Positions 8,580-16,969 of a stretch of 61,130 nt of DNA are shown here, piece by piece. The position numbers were made by a program, and so were the translations under genes. Positions within the stretch are counted from its first letter, which is position 1. The number at the start of each line of letters is the position of its first letter. The notes under the pieces were generated by a model that did not search any database, was not told where the DNA came from, and saw only the letters and a program-made list of their open reading frames with translations. The DNA is from Acidobacteriota bacterium (lineage in GTDB: Bacteria > Acidobacteriota > Terriglobia > Terriglobales > SCQP01), in the NCBI GenBank assembly GCA_027314025.1, contig DAHVCP010000056.1, positions 1-61,130 on the forward strand. The letters are read 5' to 3'.

Positions 8580-11066
8580 TTACTGCCGCGCGGCGGTGAA
8601 TTTGCCCGAGATGCCCATGGGCATGACGATCATGGCGCCATGGAAGTGCCGGTGGTCGGGGCCGGACAGCCGGCCGGAATAGGCGGTGGTCAGCTTCATC
8701 CCGCCTTGCGCCACCTTCATGCTCCAAGCCACGACGGCGCCGTGGACATGGCCGTGAATCGCTTGTTCGCCGCGAGACGAGCTGCAATGCCCGGCCAGGG
8801 CGGCGCCTGTTTGCTGGAACAAGCAGGTGGCGGGATAGGTCGCCCCCATGATGCGGGTGACGATCTTCCAATCGCCGGCGACGTTCGCTGGCGGCTGCGC
8901 GGCGGCGGCTCGCATGCCCGTTTGAACCCGCTCGACGGCGTTCCACTGCACCGTGCCGGTTTGCAGGATATGGCGGCTGGAGTCGCCGACGGCGAGCTGA
9001 TAGGCGCCGGCGGGGACGCGCCAGGCGTGGCCCGGGGTGTCGTAATAGGCGAAATCCTTCCAACCGAGGTGCATGGCCACGCGCCGCGATTGGCCGGGAG
9101 CCAGTTCGACGCGGGCAAAGCCGCGCAGCTGCTGGAAGGTTCGGGGTACGGGCGCGGGCGCGGGCCGGACATAGAGCTGGACCACCTCGGCCCCGGCGCG
9201 CCGGCCGGTGTTGCGGACGGCGACGCTCGCGGTGACCCGGCGGTCGCGGCCATGGCCCTGCGTGGAAATTCGCAATCCGTCGATGGCGAAGCGGGTATAG
9301 GAAAGGCCGAAGCCGAAGGGAAACCGCGGGGCGATGTGCTTGGAATCGAACCAGCGATAGCCGACAAAGATTCCTTCGGCGAAATGCACCGCGCCATCAT
9401 GGCCGGGATAATGCCCGTAGGCGGCGTCGTCCCGCCAATGCTTGCCGATGCTGATGGGCAGGTGGCCGCTGGGATCCAGCCCGCCGAAAAGGACCTGGGC
9501 GACGGCGGTGTTGCCGTTTTCCCCGGGATACCAGGCGTAGAGCAGGCCCGCCACCTGGTGGATCCACGGCGCCATGGCCACGCCGCCGCCGGCATAGATG
9601 ACCACGACCGTGCGTGGATTCAGCGCGGCGATCCGCCGCAGGTATTGATCTTGATGCGCCGGCATGCGGAAGGGCCGGTCCACGCCTTCGCTTTCGCGCG
9701 GCCCCATGGCGGCGATGATGATGCCGGCCTGGCGGATCTCCGCCTGTTGCGCCGCGGGCAGCGGCGGCAATGGGCCCAAGCCCGTCAACCGGGTCGGCGG
9801 AAACATGTGGGGCAAGCCGAGCGGCAGGGGATAGGGAAGGAAATTGACCTGGACGCCGGGGCCGGCGGCGCGTCGCACCGCCGCCAGCAGGCTAACGGGG
9901 TGAATGATGGGCGTGGTGTAGGAGCTGCCGCCGGCACCGGTGACCGCCGGCGTGGCATCCGGTCCGACCACGACGATCGAGCGCAGACCGGCGCGGCGCA
10001 GCGGCAGGATGGCGCCTCGGTTCCTCAAAAGCACCACCGCCTCGCTTTCCACCTTTTCCGCCGTCGCGGCGCTGGTGGGATCGTTCAGCGGGATCGAGGC
10101 GATTTTCTGCGGGCGGTCGAGGAAGCGCATGGCCACCATGACGCGCAGCAGGCGCAGCACATGGCGGTTGATGTTGGCCATGGTGAGCTGGCCGCTGCCC
10201 AGCAGGGGGAAAATCTTCCGGGCGTTGTAGTACTGGTCGTTGGGCATCTCCAGATCCAACCCGGCGAGCAGGGAGGGCAGGGTGGAATGGGTGCCGCCCC
10301 AGTCGGACATCACCACGCCCTTGAAGTGCCACTGCCGGCGCAGCATGGTGGTCAGCAGGTAGGGATTGGCCGAGGAATAGTTCCCGTTCACTTTGTTGTA
10401 GGCGGCCATGAGGGCCATCACATGGCCTTCTTCCACGGCGGCGCGGAAGGGGGCAAGATAAATCTCCTCCAGCGCGCGCCGCGAGATGACGCTGTTGATG
10501 GTGCCGCGCTGCGTTTCTTGCTCATTGCCGGCGTAATGCTTGGCGACGGCGGCCACGCCCTGGTTTTGCAGGCCCCGGATCCAGCCCACGACGATGCGGC
10601 TGGCCAGCTCGGGATCCTCGCCGACGTACTCGAAGTTGCGGCCGTTTTGCGGCTCGCGGACGATGTCCATGCCGGGCCCGAGCACGAAATTGACGCCGCG
10701 GGCCCGGGCGTCGCGGCCCAGGGAGCGGCCCTCGCGGTAGGCCAGCGCCGGATTCCAGGTGGCGGCCAGCGCCTCGGAGGCGGGATAGGCGGTCGAAGGT
10801 CCCCACACGCGCACGCCCACGGACGCGTCGCTCATCTTCAGCGACGGAATGTTATGCGACGGGACCGAGTGGGTGAACATGGAATCGTAGCCGGAGAGCA
10901 AATAGATCTTTTCCGCCGCGTTGAGCTTGTGCAGCAGCGCCTCGGCCCGGGCGTTGACCGCCTTCGAATTCAGCGGCAGCGGCGGAACGGCGGCCAAGGG
11001 CAGGGCGGCGAGTACCAGGAAAATGGACGCCAGCCGGCTAGGGGAGAGCAGGCGGAGAAGCCTCAT
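8580..11066 (-). CDS. Secreted GH3 beta-glucosidase with C-terminal lipocalin-like extension
   Basis: This glycoside hydrolase family 3 enzyme is likely a beta-glucosidase or beta-xylosidase acting on oligosaccharides outside the cytoplasm. A signal peptide covers about residues 1-26. The N-terminal GH3 barrel has VAAVAKHYAGNEQ and the nucleophile Asp255 in VVMSDWGGTH. The alpha/beta-sandwich domain and a fibronectin-III-like domain (RNTGRRAGAEVVQLYV) follow. The last 100 or so residues, after a break at about 725, form an extra beta-rich domain (VAGDWKIVTRIMG, GHCSSSRGEQAIHGHVHGA) of a kind I know from acidobacterial secreted enzymes. The 828-residue length fits GH3 plus this addition. Substrate specificity cannot be read from the sequence. 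Confidence 0.92.
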   Translation of the reverse strand: MRLLRLLSPSRLASIFLVLAALPLAAVPPLPLNSKAVNARAEALLHKLNAAEKIYLLSGYDSMFTHSVPSHNIPSLKMSDASVGVRVWGPSTAYPASEALAATWNPALAYREGRSLGRDARARGVNFVLGPGMDIVREPQNGRNFEYVGEDPELASRIVVGWIRGLQNQGVAAVAKHYAGNEQETQRGTINSVISRRALEEIYLAPFRAAVEEGHVMALMAAYNKVNGNYSSANPYLLTTMLRRQWHFKGVVMSDWGGTHSTLPSLLAGLDLEMPNDQYYNARKIFPLLGSGQLTMANINRHVLRLLRVMVAMRFLDRPQKIASIPLNDPTSAATAEKVESEAVVLLRNRGAILPLRRAGLRSIVVVGPDATPAVTGAGGSSYTTPIIHPVSLLAAVRRAAGPGVQVNFLPYPLPLGLPHMFPPTRLTGLGPLPPLPAAQQAEIRQAGIIIAAMGPRESEGVDRPFRMPAHQDQYLRRIAALNPRTVVVIYAGGGVAMAPWIHQVAGLLYAWYPGENGNTAVAQVLFGGLDPSGHLPISIGKHWRDDAAYGHYPGHDGAVHFAEGIFVGYRWFDSKHIAPRFPFGFGLSYTRFAIDGLRISTQGHGRDRRVTASVAVRNTGRRAGAEVVQLYVRPAPAPVPRTFQQLRGFARVELAPGQSRRVAMHLGWKDFAYYDTPGHAWRVPAGAYQLAVGDSSRHILQTGTVQWNAVERVQTGMRAAAAQPPANVAGDWKIVTRIMGATYPATCLFQQTGAALAGHCSSSRGEQAIHGHVHGAVVAWSMKVAQGGMKLTTAYSGRLSGPDHRHFHGAMIVMPMGISGKFTAARQ

Positions 11067-11104
11067 AGTGTGTCATCCGTCACTCAGGCGTGAGCGGCGG
11101 CTAG

Positions 11105-11110
11105 AGTATA
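11105..11110 (-). promoter_or_regulatory. Possible -10 box for the GH3 gene
   Basis: The minus strand reads TATACT here, about 40 bases before the GH3 start codon, inside an otherwise very GC-rich 113-bp gap. No good -35 hexamer was found. A 12-bp GC palindrome just after the thioesterase stop may end the upstream transcript. Confidence 0.35.
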
Positions 11111-11179
11111 CACCCCGGTTTTCGGGCGCGGCCGCGGCGGGTAGGGGCGGGAGCGGGGAGCGAGCCGCCCGCCGGCGGG

Positions 11180-11677
11180 TTAGACGGGCGAGCCGTGCTT
11201 GCGCTGGCGCTGGAACAGGCGGTGCTCGCGGCGCGCGCCGGCCTCGCGAAAGCGGCGGTGCTCCTCCTCGGTTTCCGGCTGCACGGCGGGGATCTCCTTG
11301 CGGCGGCCATATTCATCCAGCGCCACGAAGGTGATGTAGGCGGAACTGGTGTGGCGGCGCGCGCCGGTGAGGATATTCTCCGAAAACACCTTCACGCCGA
11401 CCTCGAGCGAGGTGCGGAATACGCGATTGACGCTGGATTTGAGCACCACCAGGTCTCCGACGCGCACCGGACTCAAGAACTCCACGGAATCGAACGAGGC
11501 GGTGACCACGTAACTGCTGGAGTGGCGGTGGGCGGCAATGGCGCCGCAAATGTCCATTAGGTGCATCACCTTGCCGCCCAAGATGTTGCCGAGCGGGTTG
11601 GCGTCGTTGGGCAGCACCACCTCGGTCATCTCCGACTGCGAGGCGCGCACGGGTTTGATGGCGTCGCTGGCGTCCAT
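11180..11677 (-). CDS. Acyl-CoA thioesterase, hotdog fold (YciA/BACH type)
   Basis: It hydrolyses acyl-CoA to free acid and CoA in the cytosol. The sequence begins with the family signature PNDANPLGNILGGKVMHLMD (active-site region, residues 23-42), followed by the hot-dog helix. It continues with VTASFDSVEFLSPVRVGDLV and the strand SSAYITFVALDEYGR. Its 165 residues equal one hotdog domain plus a charged tail (RRFREAGARREHRLFQRQRK). The start is the first Met and gives a normal N-terminus. It follows the 146-residue unknown gene with a 9-bp gap, so the two are probably co-transcribed. Acyl chain preference is not predictable. Confidence 0.9.
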   Translation of the reverse strand: MDASDAIKPVRASQSEMTEVVLPNDANPLGNILGGKVMHLMDICGAIAAHRHSSSYVVTASFDSVEFLSPVRVGDLVVLKSSVNRVFRTSLEVGVKVFSENILTGARRHTSSAYITFVALDEYGRRKEIPAVQPETEEEHRRFREAGARREHRLFQRQRKHGSPV

Positions 11678-11686
11678 GGGCGCGGT

Positions 11687-12127
11687 TTAGGAGGAGGGAT
11701 GGCCGGGGCGGACCGGGACGTCCTTGCGGCGCAGATACGACTGGAGGTAGCACTCCGCCTGGCGCTGCACGCAGCGGTCGGGGTGGGGCTTCAGCCACCG
11801 GCCCTGGGCGGCGTCGTAATGGATGGCGCCATGCTCGCCCGGGGTGTGGTCCACCTCCAGCACGTAGTAGATCAGAATGATGCCCTCTTTATCGCGAGCC
11901 AGGCTGAAGGCCACTTTGTCGGCGACGCGGCGGGCCGGCAGGCGCGGGCACCGCTTGGCGTAGCCAAAGCTGCACAGCTCCTTGATTTCGTCATCGGTGG
12001 GCCGTTCACCGTCATGGCCGGGCGCGGTGCACACGCCGCGCCAGGGCTCGCCCAAGGGCAGGCGCGGGCGGTTGTGCCAGGACCAGTCCGTGAACTCCTC
12101 AGTCGGGAGAAAGTAAGGGCAGGACAT
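11687..12127 (-). CDS. Conserved Cys-containing protein of unknown function
   Basis: I do not recognise a named family. The 146-residue soluble protein starts with MSCPYFLPTEEF after a clear GGAGG seven bases upstream of the ATG. Six cysteines lie at 3, 33, 52, 60, 119 and 126. The first four (CPYF, GVCTAP, LCSFGYAKRC) sit in a segment with Trp and acidic residues and could bind a metal or Fe-S cluster, but that is inference from spacing only. The second half has a beta-strand pair (VAFSLARDKEGIILIYYVLEVDH) and a basic C-terminus. It lies 36 bp after csoR and 9 bp before the thioesterase gene, on the same strand, so readthrough from the copper operon is possible. Confidence 0.65.
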   Translation of the reverse strand: MSCPYFLPTEEFTDWSWHNRPRLPLGEPWRGVCTAPGHDGERPTDDEIKELCSFGYAKRCPRLPARRVADKVAFSLARDKEGIILIYYVLEVDHTPGEHGAIHYDAAQGRWLKPHPDRCVQRQAECYLQSYLRRKDVPVRPGHPSS

Positions 12128-12163
12128 GAGCAGCCTCCATTATTGCAGATTGGGACTGTGACC

Positions 12164-12487
12164 CTACCGGGCGTGCTTGTAAATGAGATCGGTCAGTTCG
12201 GCGTAGGTGGCCTGGGCGCGGGCGGGATCGCCGGAGCGGATGGCGTTGGTGGCGCAGTGCTCCAGGTGATTGCGCATCAGCAGGCGGGCGACGGCGCGCA
12301 AGGATTCATGCGCGGCGGAGATTTGCAGCAACACATCCGGGCAGTAGCGTTCCTCCTCGACCATGCGCTGGAGGCCGCGAATTTGGCCCTCAGCCCGGCG
12401 CAGGCGCGCGAGGATGGCGCGCTGCGTGGCGGCGGGCAGGGCGTCGGCGCGGCGGGGTGCGGCGGGGCGCGCGGCGGGGCGCTTCAT
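12164..12487 (-). CDS. csoR: Copper-sensing repressor of the CsoR family
   Basis: This 107-residue all-helical repressor should bind operator DNA in the absence of Cu(I) and release it on metal binding. The Cu(I) ligand set is complete: Cys49, His74 and Cys78 (RYCPDVLL and RNHLEHC), with the 25- and 4-residue spacing of characterised CsoR proteins. The motif [17 protein letters not shown] is typical of the family. The basic, Ala/Pro-rich N-terminal tail (about 20 residues) is longer than usual. Its ATG overlaps the copA stop by 4 bp, so it is the last gene of the copZ-ORF-copA-csoR unit and would control its own transcript. A CsoR-like operator lies upstream of copZ. Confidence 0.92.
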   Translation of the reverse strand: MKRPAARPAAPRRADALPAATQRAILARLRRAEGQIRGLQRMVEEERYCPDVLLQISAAHESLRAVARLLMRNHLEHCATNAIRSGDPARAQATYAELTDLIYKHAR

Positions 12488-15078
12488 GCCGCCACCCGCG
12501 CCGGAGGCCGGAAGCGGCGCAGCCGCAGACTGTTGGAGACGACGCTGACCGAGCTGAAGGCCATGGCCGCGCTAGCGAACACCGGCGAGAGCAAGACGCC
12601 GAAAAGGGGATAGAACAGGCCGGCGGCGAGGGGGATGCCGACCACGTTGTAAATGAACGCCCAAAACAAGTTTTGGCGGATCAAGCGCATGGTGCGGCGG
12701 GACAGGGCGATCGCCGTGGCGACCGCGCCGAGATCGCCGCCGACCAAGGTGATGTCGCTGGCTTCGATGGCGACATCGGCGCCGGCGCCGATGGCCACGC
12801 CGATATCGGCTTGGGCCAAGGCGGGAGCGTCATTGAGGCCGTCGCCGACCATGGCCACCACCTGGCCCTCGCGTTGCAGCCGCTGGACCACCTCGGCCTT
12901 GCCGCCCGGCAGCACGCCCGCATGCACCTCCTCGATGCCGGCGGCTTGGGCCACGGCGCGCGCAGCGGCCTCGCTGTCGCCGGTGACCATGGCCACGCGC
13001 AGGCCGGCGCGGCGCAAGGCGGCCACCGCAGCCGGAGACGTGGGCTTGATGGGATCGGCGGCGGCCAGCACGCCGAGCAGCCGGCCGGCGGCGGCGGCGA
13101 AGATGAGCGTGCGGCCGGCGCCGCCAGGCGGAAGCGCCATGCCGGCGAGGGCGTCGGCGGAGATGCCCTGTTCTTGCAGATATTGCGCGCTGCCAACCCA
13201 GACGGGGCGCGGACCTTCTGGGGTGAGCACCTCGCCGGCGGCGCCGCGGCCGGGAACCGCCTGGATGTTTTGCGCCGTCCAGACCGGCGCGCCGGCGGTG
13301 TCGGCCGCCTGTGCGACCGCCGCCGCCAGCGGATGCTCGGAATGGCGCTCCACCGCCGCCGCCAGCGCCAGCAGGGTAGCGGCGCTCTCGCCGGAGGCGG
13401 GAGAGACGGCCACGATCGCCGGGCGGCCTTGGGTGATGGTGCCGGTCTTGTCCAGGAGCACGGTGGTCACGGACCGGGCCCGCTCCAGGGCTTCGCCGCC
13501 GCGGATCAGAATGCCGTGCTCGGCGCCCTTGCCGGTGCCCACCATCACCGCCGTGGGCACGGCCAAGCCCATGGCGCAGGGGCAGGCGATGACCAGCACC
13601 GCCACCGCGGTGAACATCGCCCACAGCAGGGCGGGAGCGGGGCCGAAATCGAACCACAAGACGAACGTGGCGATAGCGACGCTCAACACCACGGGCACGA
13701 AGATGCCGGCGACTTGGTCGGAGAGGCGCTGGATGGGCGGGCGGGAGCCTTGCGCCGCTTCCACCAAGCGGACGATCTGCGCCAAGGCGGTGTCCTGGCC
13801 GGTGCGGGTCAGCTCGAGCAGCAGGGAACCATGGCCATTGACCGTACCGCCGGTCACCTCGGCGCCGGGCTGCTTTTCCACCGGCAAGGGTTCGCCGGTC
13901 AGCATGCTTTCATCCACCGCGCTGTGACCGGCGCGCACCCGGCCATCCGCCGGGAGGCGCTCGCCGGGCAGAACGCGGACTAGGTCGCCGGGCGCCAGAT
14001 CCTCCACCGGGCGGTCGGCCACCGTCTCCTCGCCGTTGGCGCCCATCACCACGCCGTGCGCCAGCTTCGGCCGCAGCGCCAGCAGATGGCGGATGGCGGC
14101 GGAGGTTTGGCCGCGGGCGCGGCTCTCCAAAAGATTGCCCAGCAAGATCAGGGCGATGATCCAGTTGACCGCGTCGTAATACACGTCGGCGGGCATGCCG
14201 TGGCGGGTGAATAAGCCGGGCGTCATGGTGGCCAGCAGGGAAAACAGCAAGGCGCCGCCGGTGCCCACCGCGATCAACGTGTTCATGTCCGCGGCATGAT
14301 GGCGGAAGGCTTTGTAGGCGCGAACGTAGAAATCCCGCCCCGCCCACAGCACCACGGGCAGCGTCAGGGCCAGCAGCAGCCAGCGCAGCGCGCCGGCGGG
14401 CAACGCCGCTAGCCAGGGCAGCGCCACGGCGACGGCATGGTGCGCCGGGGCCATCAGCCGGGACAGCAGATCCAGGCTGCCGGCGGCGGAGGCGGGCAGC
14501 ACCAGCATCGAGACCAGCATGGTGACCGCGGCCAAGAGCATGGCCGCGATCATGCGGCGGCGCAGGCCGCGGAGGGCGGCCGCGTGGGCGGCCACGGCGG
14601 CGGCTTCACCGTCCTCGGCGCGGTTGGCCACGCGCCAGTCGCGGCTTTCCAGCGCGCGGGTAAAGTCCGTGACCGTGGCGTTGCCGGGCAGCACGTCAAT
14701 ATCCAGGGCGCCATCCGGCCGGTAGCGCGCCGCCAGCACGCCCGGCAGGCCGCGGACGGCGCGCTCGACTTCGCCGGGGTCGGCGACCATCTCGGCTCCC
14801 CCAAGCTGCAAGTGGGCGGTGGTGATGCGGGCGTCATATCCGGCTTCGCGCACGGCGTGGACCATGCGGTCCAGCGCGGCGGGAGCGGAATCGTAGACGA
14901 CGGTGGCCCGCTCGGTGGCGAAATTGACCGTGGCGTGGCGCACGCCGGGGGTGCGGCTGAGGGCGCGCTGCACCCGCTGGGCGCAGGAAGCGCAGGTCAT
15001 GCCGGTAATGGGCAGCGTGGCGCCGCTGGTCGCCTGCGGCGGCGCGATTTTAGCCGGCTTGGAGGGAGTGGAATTCAT
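12484..15078 (-). CDS. copA: Cu(I)-exporting P1B-type ATPase
   Basis: It exports Cu(I) from the cytoplasm using ATP. An N-terminal heavy-metal domain has GMTCASC (residues 26-32). A second domain of the same fold (about 88-152) has lost both cysteines: its loop reads [14 protein letters not shown]. Then come the transmembrane helices, the actuator motif [10 protein letters not shown], the transmembrane metal site ACPCAMG, the phosphorylation site DKTGT, the SEHPL motif and [12 protein letters not shown] start at 15078 (MNSTPSK, 864 residues). This ATG overlaps the stop of the small upstream ORF as ATGA; a longer frame to 15147 exists but runs through that ORF. Translational coupling with both neighbours is likely. 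Confidence 0.96.
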   Translation of the reverse strand: MNSTPSKPAKIAPPQATSGATLPITGMTCASCAQRVQRALSRTPGVRHATVNFATERATVVYDSAPAALDRMVHAVREAGYDARITTAHLQLGGAEMVADPGEVERAVRGLPGVLAARYRPDGALDIDVLPGNATVTDFTRALESRDWRVANRAEDGEAAAVAAHAAALRGLRRRMIAAMLLAAVTMLVSMLVLPASAAGSLDLLSRLMAPAHHAVAVALPWLAALPAGALRWLLLALTLPVVLWAGRDFYVRAYKAFRHHAADMNTLIAVGTGGALLFSLLATMTPGLFTRHGMPADVYYDAVNWIIALILLGNLLESRARGQTSAAIRHLLALRPKLAHGVVMGANGEETVADRPVEDLAPGDLVRVLPGERLPADGRVRAGHSAVDESMLTGEPLPVEKQPGAEVTGGTVNGHGSLLLELTRTGQDTALAQIVRLVEAAQGSRPPIQRLSDQVAGIFVPVVLSVAIATFVLWFDFGPAPALLWAMFTAVAVLVIACPCAMGLAVPTAVMVGTGKGAEHGILIRGGEALERARSVTTVLLDKTGTITQGRPAIVAVSPASGESAATLLALAAAVERHSEHPLAAAVAQAADTAGAPVWTAQNIQAVPGRGAAGEVLTPEGPRPVWVGSAQYLQEQGISADALAGMALPPGGAGRTLIFAAAAGRLLGVLAAADPIKPTSPAAVAALRRAGLRVAMVTGDSEAAARAVAQAAGIEEVHAGVLPGGKAEVVQRLQREGQVVAMVGDGLNDAPALAQADIGVAIGAGADVAIEASDITLVGGDLGAVATAIALSRRTMRLIRQNLFWAFIYNVVGIPLAAGLFYPLFGVLLSPVFASAAMAFSSVSVVSNSLRLRRFRPPARVAA

Positions 15079-15206
15079 CGCCGGACACCTCGGCCGCGCG
15101 CCGCGGGCCGGGCGCCCCCCCGGGGCGAGCTGAGGAAGAAGTACCAATTGACCCAGGCGATCGCCGCCAGCCCCGCGGCGGTGACCGCGATCGTCCCCGC
15201 GCTCAT
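15075..15206 (-). CDS. Small single-span membrane protein in the copper operon
   Basis: This 43-residue ORF sits between copZ and copA. It starts 3 bp after the copZ stop, and its TGA overlaps the copA ATG by 4 bp. This tight packing is the main evidence that it is translated. Residues about 3-25 form one hydrophobic helix ([20 protein letters not shown]), followed by a short tail with seven Arg. The Trp-rich helix resembles the membrane anchor at the N-terminus of cupredoxin-domain proteins often encoded beside copA, but no cupredoxin domain follows. It could be a remnant, a small CopA partner, or chiefly a coupling element. No Cys, Met (beyond the start) or His ligand is present, so it does not itself look copper-binding. 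Confidence 0.6.
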   Translation of the reverse strand: MSAGTIAVTAAGLAAIAWVNWYFFLSSPRGGARPAARGRGVRR

Positions 15207-15209
15207 GGC

Positions 15210-15413
15210 CTAGGCGATCTTGGCGGCGAAGCCTTCTTCTCCGATGGCCGCCACCAGGGCCTCCGGGGTGACTTTGCCGGGATCGTAATCCAGTTCGGCT
15301 GAGCCGACGCGGACGGCGCGATTTTCCACCCCGGGCGCGCTGAGCGCCTTTTCCACGGCGTGCACGCAGTGGTCACAGCTCATGCCTTCGATGGTGAGTT
15401 TCAGGTGTTGCAT
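15210..15413 (-). CDS. copZ: Copper chaperone, heavy-metal-associated domain
   Basis: This 67-residue single HMA domain has the Cu(I) site GMSCDHC (residues 10-16) and the usual beta-alpha-beta-beta-alpha-beta order ending FAAKIA. It should bind cytosolic Cu(I) and pass it to CopA. The start at 15413 has AAGGGAG five bases upstream; a longer frame back to 15473 would cross the CsoR-like operator and has no ribosome binding site. It is the first gene of the copper unit. Confidence 0.93.
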   Translation of the reverse strand: MQHLKLTIEGMSCDHCVHAVEKALSAPGVENRAVRVGSAELDYDPGKVTPEALVAAIGEEGFAAKIA

Positions 15414-15427
15414 CGGGGCTCCCTTGT

Positions 15428-15444
15428 ATACCCCTATAGGGTAT
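15428..15444. promoter_or_regulatory. CsoR-type operator upstream of copZ
   Basis: The site ATACCCCTATAGGGTAT contains TACCC and GGGTA half-sites five bases apart, the pattern of known CsoR operators. It ends 15 bp before the copZ start, where it would overlap the promoter. On the minus strand TTCAAC and TATACA, 18 bp apart, flank it as a possible promoter. It lies in the 104 bp between copZ and the divergent tldD. Confidence 0.75.
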
Positions 15445-15517
15445 CTATGTTGAACGTAGCGCGCCTGGCCCATGGCGTCAAGAGGCGGCCGGCGCGGCGG
15501 GCCGGTAGAATAGAGAC

Positions 15518-16969
15518 ATGCCCGCGGAGAGCTTGCATCGAGACGCCCGCCGCTTCTTCTTTGAGCGGTATGGAATGACGTCGGCGGACCTGGAACGCTA
15601 TTTGGCGGCGGCGCTGGACCGCGGCGGCGACTTCGCCGATCTCTACTTTGAGTACCAGTCCACGTCCTCCCTGCTCATGGAGGAGTCGCTGCTGAAATCG
15701 GCCAACCAGGGCATTTCGGTGGGCGTTGGCGTGCGGGTGCTGGCCGGCGAGCGCACCGGCTACGCCTACAGCGACGACCTGGCGCCGGAGAAGATTTTGC
15801 GCGCGGCGGAGACCGCGGCGCACATCGCCAGCGGCCCGGCGCGCACGCATATCGTGGGGCTGCGCGAAGTGCCCTCCCGGGCCACGCTGTATCCGGTGGT
15901 GATGGCGCCGACGGATGCCGAGTTGATGGCCAAATTGGCCTTGGTGGAACGGGCCGACCGCGCCGCCCGGGCGTATGACCCACGCATCGAGCAGGTGCGC
16001 GTCAGCTATGCCGACGAAGTGAAGTGGGTGCTGATCGCGGCCTCCGACGGCGCCGAAGCGGCCGATTACCAGCCGCTGGCGCGCATGGGCGTGTTTTGCC
16101 TGGCGCGGGATGGGGCTTCGGTCCAGCGCGGCAACTCCGGCGGCGGCGGCCGCGTGGATTTGAGCTTTTTTGACCGGCAACTGACGCCGGAGGAGTTGGC
16201 CGGGCAGGCGGCGCGGGAGGCGATCCAGCAACTGCAAGCGCGGGAATGCCCGGCCGGCGAGATGACCGTGGTGCTGGGCCCCGGATGGCCCGGAGTGTTG
16301 CTGCATGAGGCTATCGGCCACGGCTTGGAGGCGGACTTCAACCGCAAGAAAACCTCCGCCTTCTCCGGCCTGGTGGGCCAGCGCGTGGCCAGCCCCATCT
16401 GCACCGTGGTGGATGACGGCACGCTGCCCGGCCGGCGCGGCTCGCTGAACATGGATGACGAGGGCGCCCCGACGCAATGCACCGCGCTGATTGAAAACGG
16501 CGTGCTGCGCGGCTACATGCAGGACCGGCTGAGCGCGGGGGTGATGGGCGCGCACGCGACCGGCAACGGCCGCCGGCAGAGCTATGCCCATATGCCCATG
16601 CCGCGCATGACCAACACGTACATGCTGCCCGGCGAGGATGACCCGGAGGCGATCCTGCGCGGCGTCAAGAAGGGGCTATACGCGGTGAACTTCGGCGGCG
16701 GGCAGGTGGACATCACCAACGGCAAATTCGTGTTTTCCGCTTCCGAAAGTTATTTGATCGAGGATGGCAAAATCACCGCGCCGGTGCGCGGGGCCACGCT
16801 GATCGGCAACGGGCCGGACGTGCTAACGCGCGTCAGCCGCGTCGGCAACGACCTGAAGCTGGACCAGGGCATCGGCATGTGCGGCAAGGAGGGGCAATGG
16901 GTGCCGGTGGGCGTGGGCATTCCCACAGTGCAGATTGACCGGCTAACGGTGGGGGGAACGGCGGGCTGA
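15518..16969 (+). CDS. tldD: Metalloprotease subunit TldD
   Basis: This is the catalytic subunit of the TldD/TldE heterodimer, a zinc protease that trims peptides. In characterised bacteria it matures microcins, degrades the CcdA antitoxin or processes peptide-derived products. The zinc site is HEAIGH (His263, Glu264, His268), with the third ligand Cys455 in IGMCGKEGQW. The family motifs LVGQRVASP and DDEGAPTQCT are present, and the 483-residue length is normal. It shares one base with tldE (TGATG), so the two are translationally coupled. No precursor peptide is visible next to the pair, so the substrate here is unknown. Confidence 0.95.
   Translation: MPAESLHRDARRFFFERYGMTSADLERYLAAALDRGGDFADLYFEYQSTSSLLMEESLLKSANQGISVGVGVRVLAGERTGYAYSDDLAPEKILRAAETAAHIASGPARTHIVGLREVPSRATLYPVVMAPTDAELMAKLALVERADRAARAYDPRIEQVRVSYADEVKWVLIAASDGAEAADYQPLARMGVFCLARDGASVQRGNSGGGGRVDLSFFDRQLTPEELAGQAAREAIQQLQARECPAGEMTVVLGPGWPGVLLHEAIGHGLEADFNRKKTSAFSGLVGQRVASPICTVVDDGTLPGRRGSLNMDDEGAPTQCTALIENGVLRGYMQDRLSAGVMGAHATGNGRRQSYAHMPMPRMTNTYMLPGEDDPEAILRGVKKGLYAVNFGGGQVDITNGKFVFSASESYLIEDGKITAPVRGATLIGNGPDVLTRVSRVGNDLKLDQGIGMCGKEGQWVPVGVGIPTVQIDRLTVGGTAG

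Noticed and set aside
8640-11093. 817-codon plus-strand frame opposite the GH3 gene
   Set aside because: Antisense frame created by high GC; the GH3 motifs on the minus strand are unambiguous.
12457-13983. 508-codon plus-strand frame opposite copA
   Set aside because: Low-complexity Gly/His/Arg sequence with no domain, fully antisense to the P-type ATPase.
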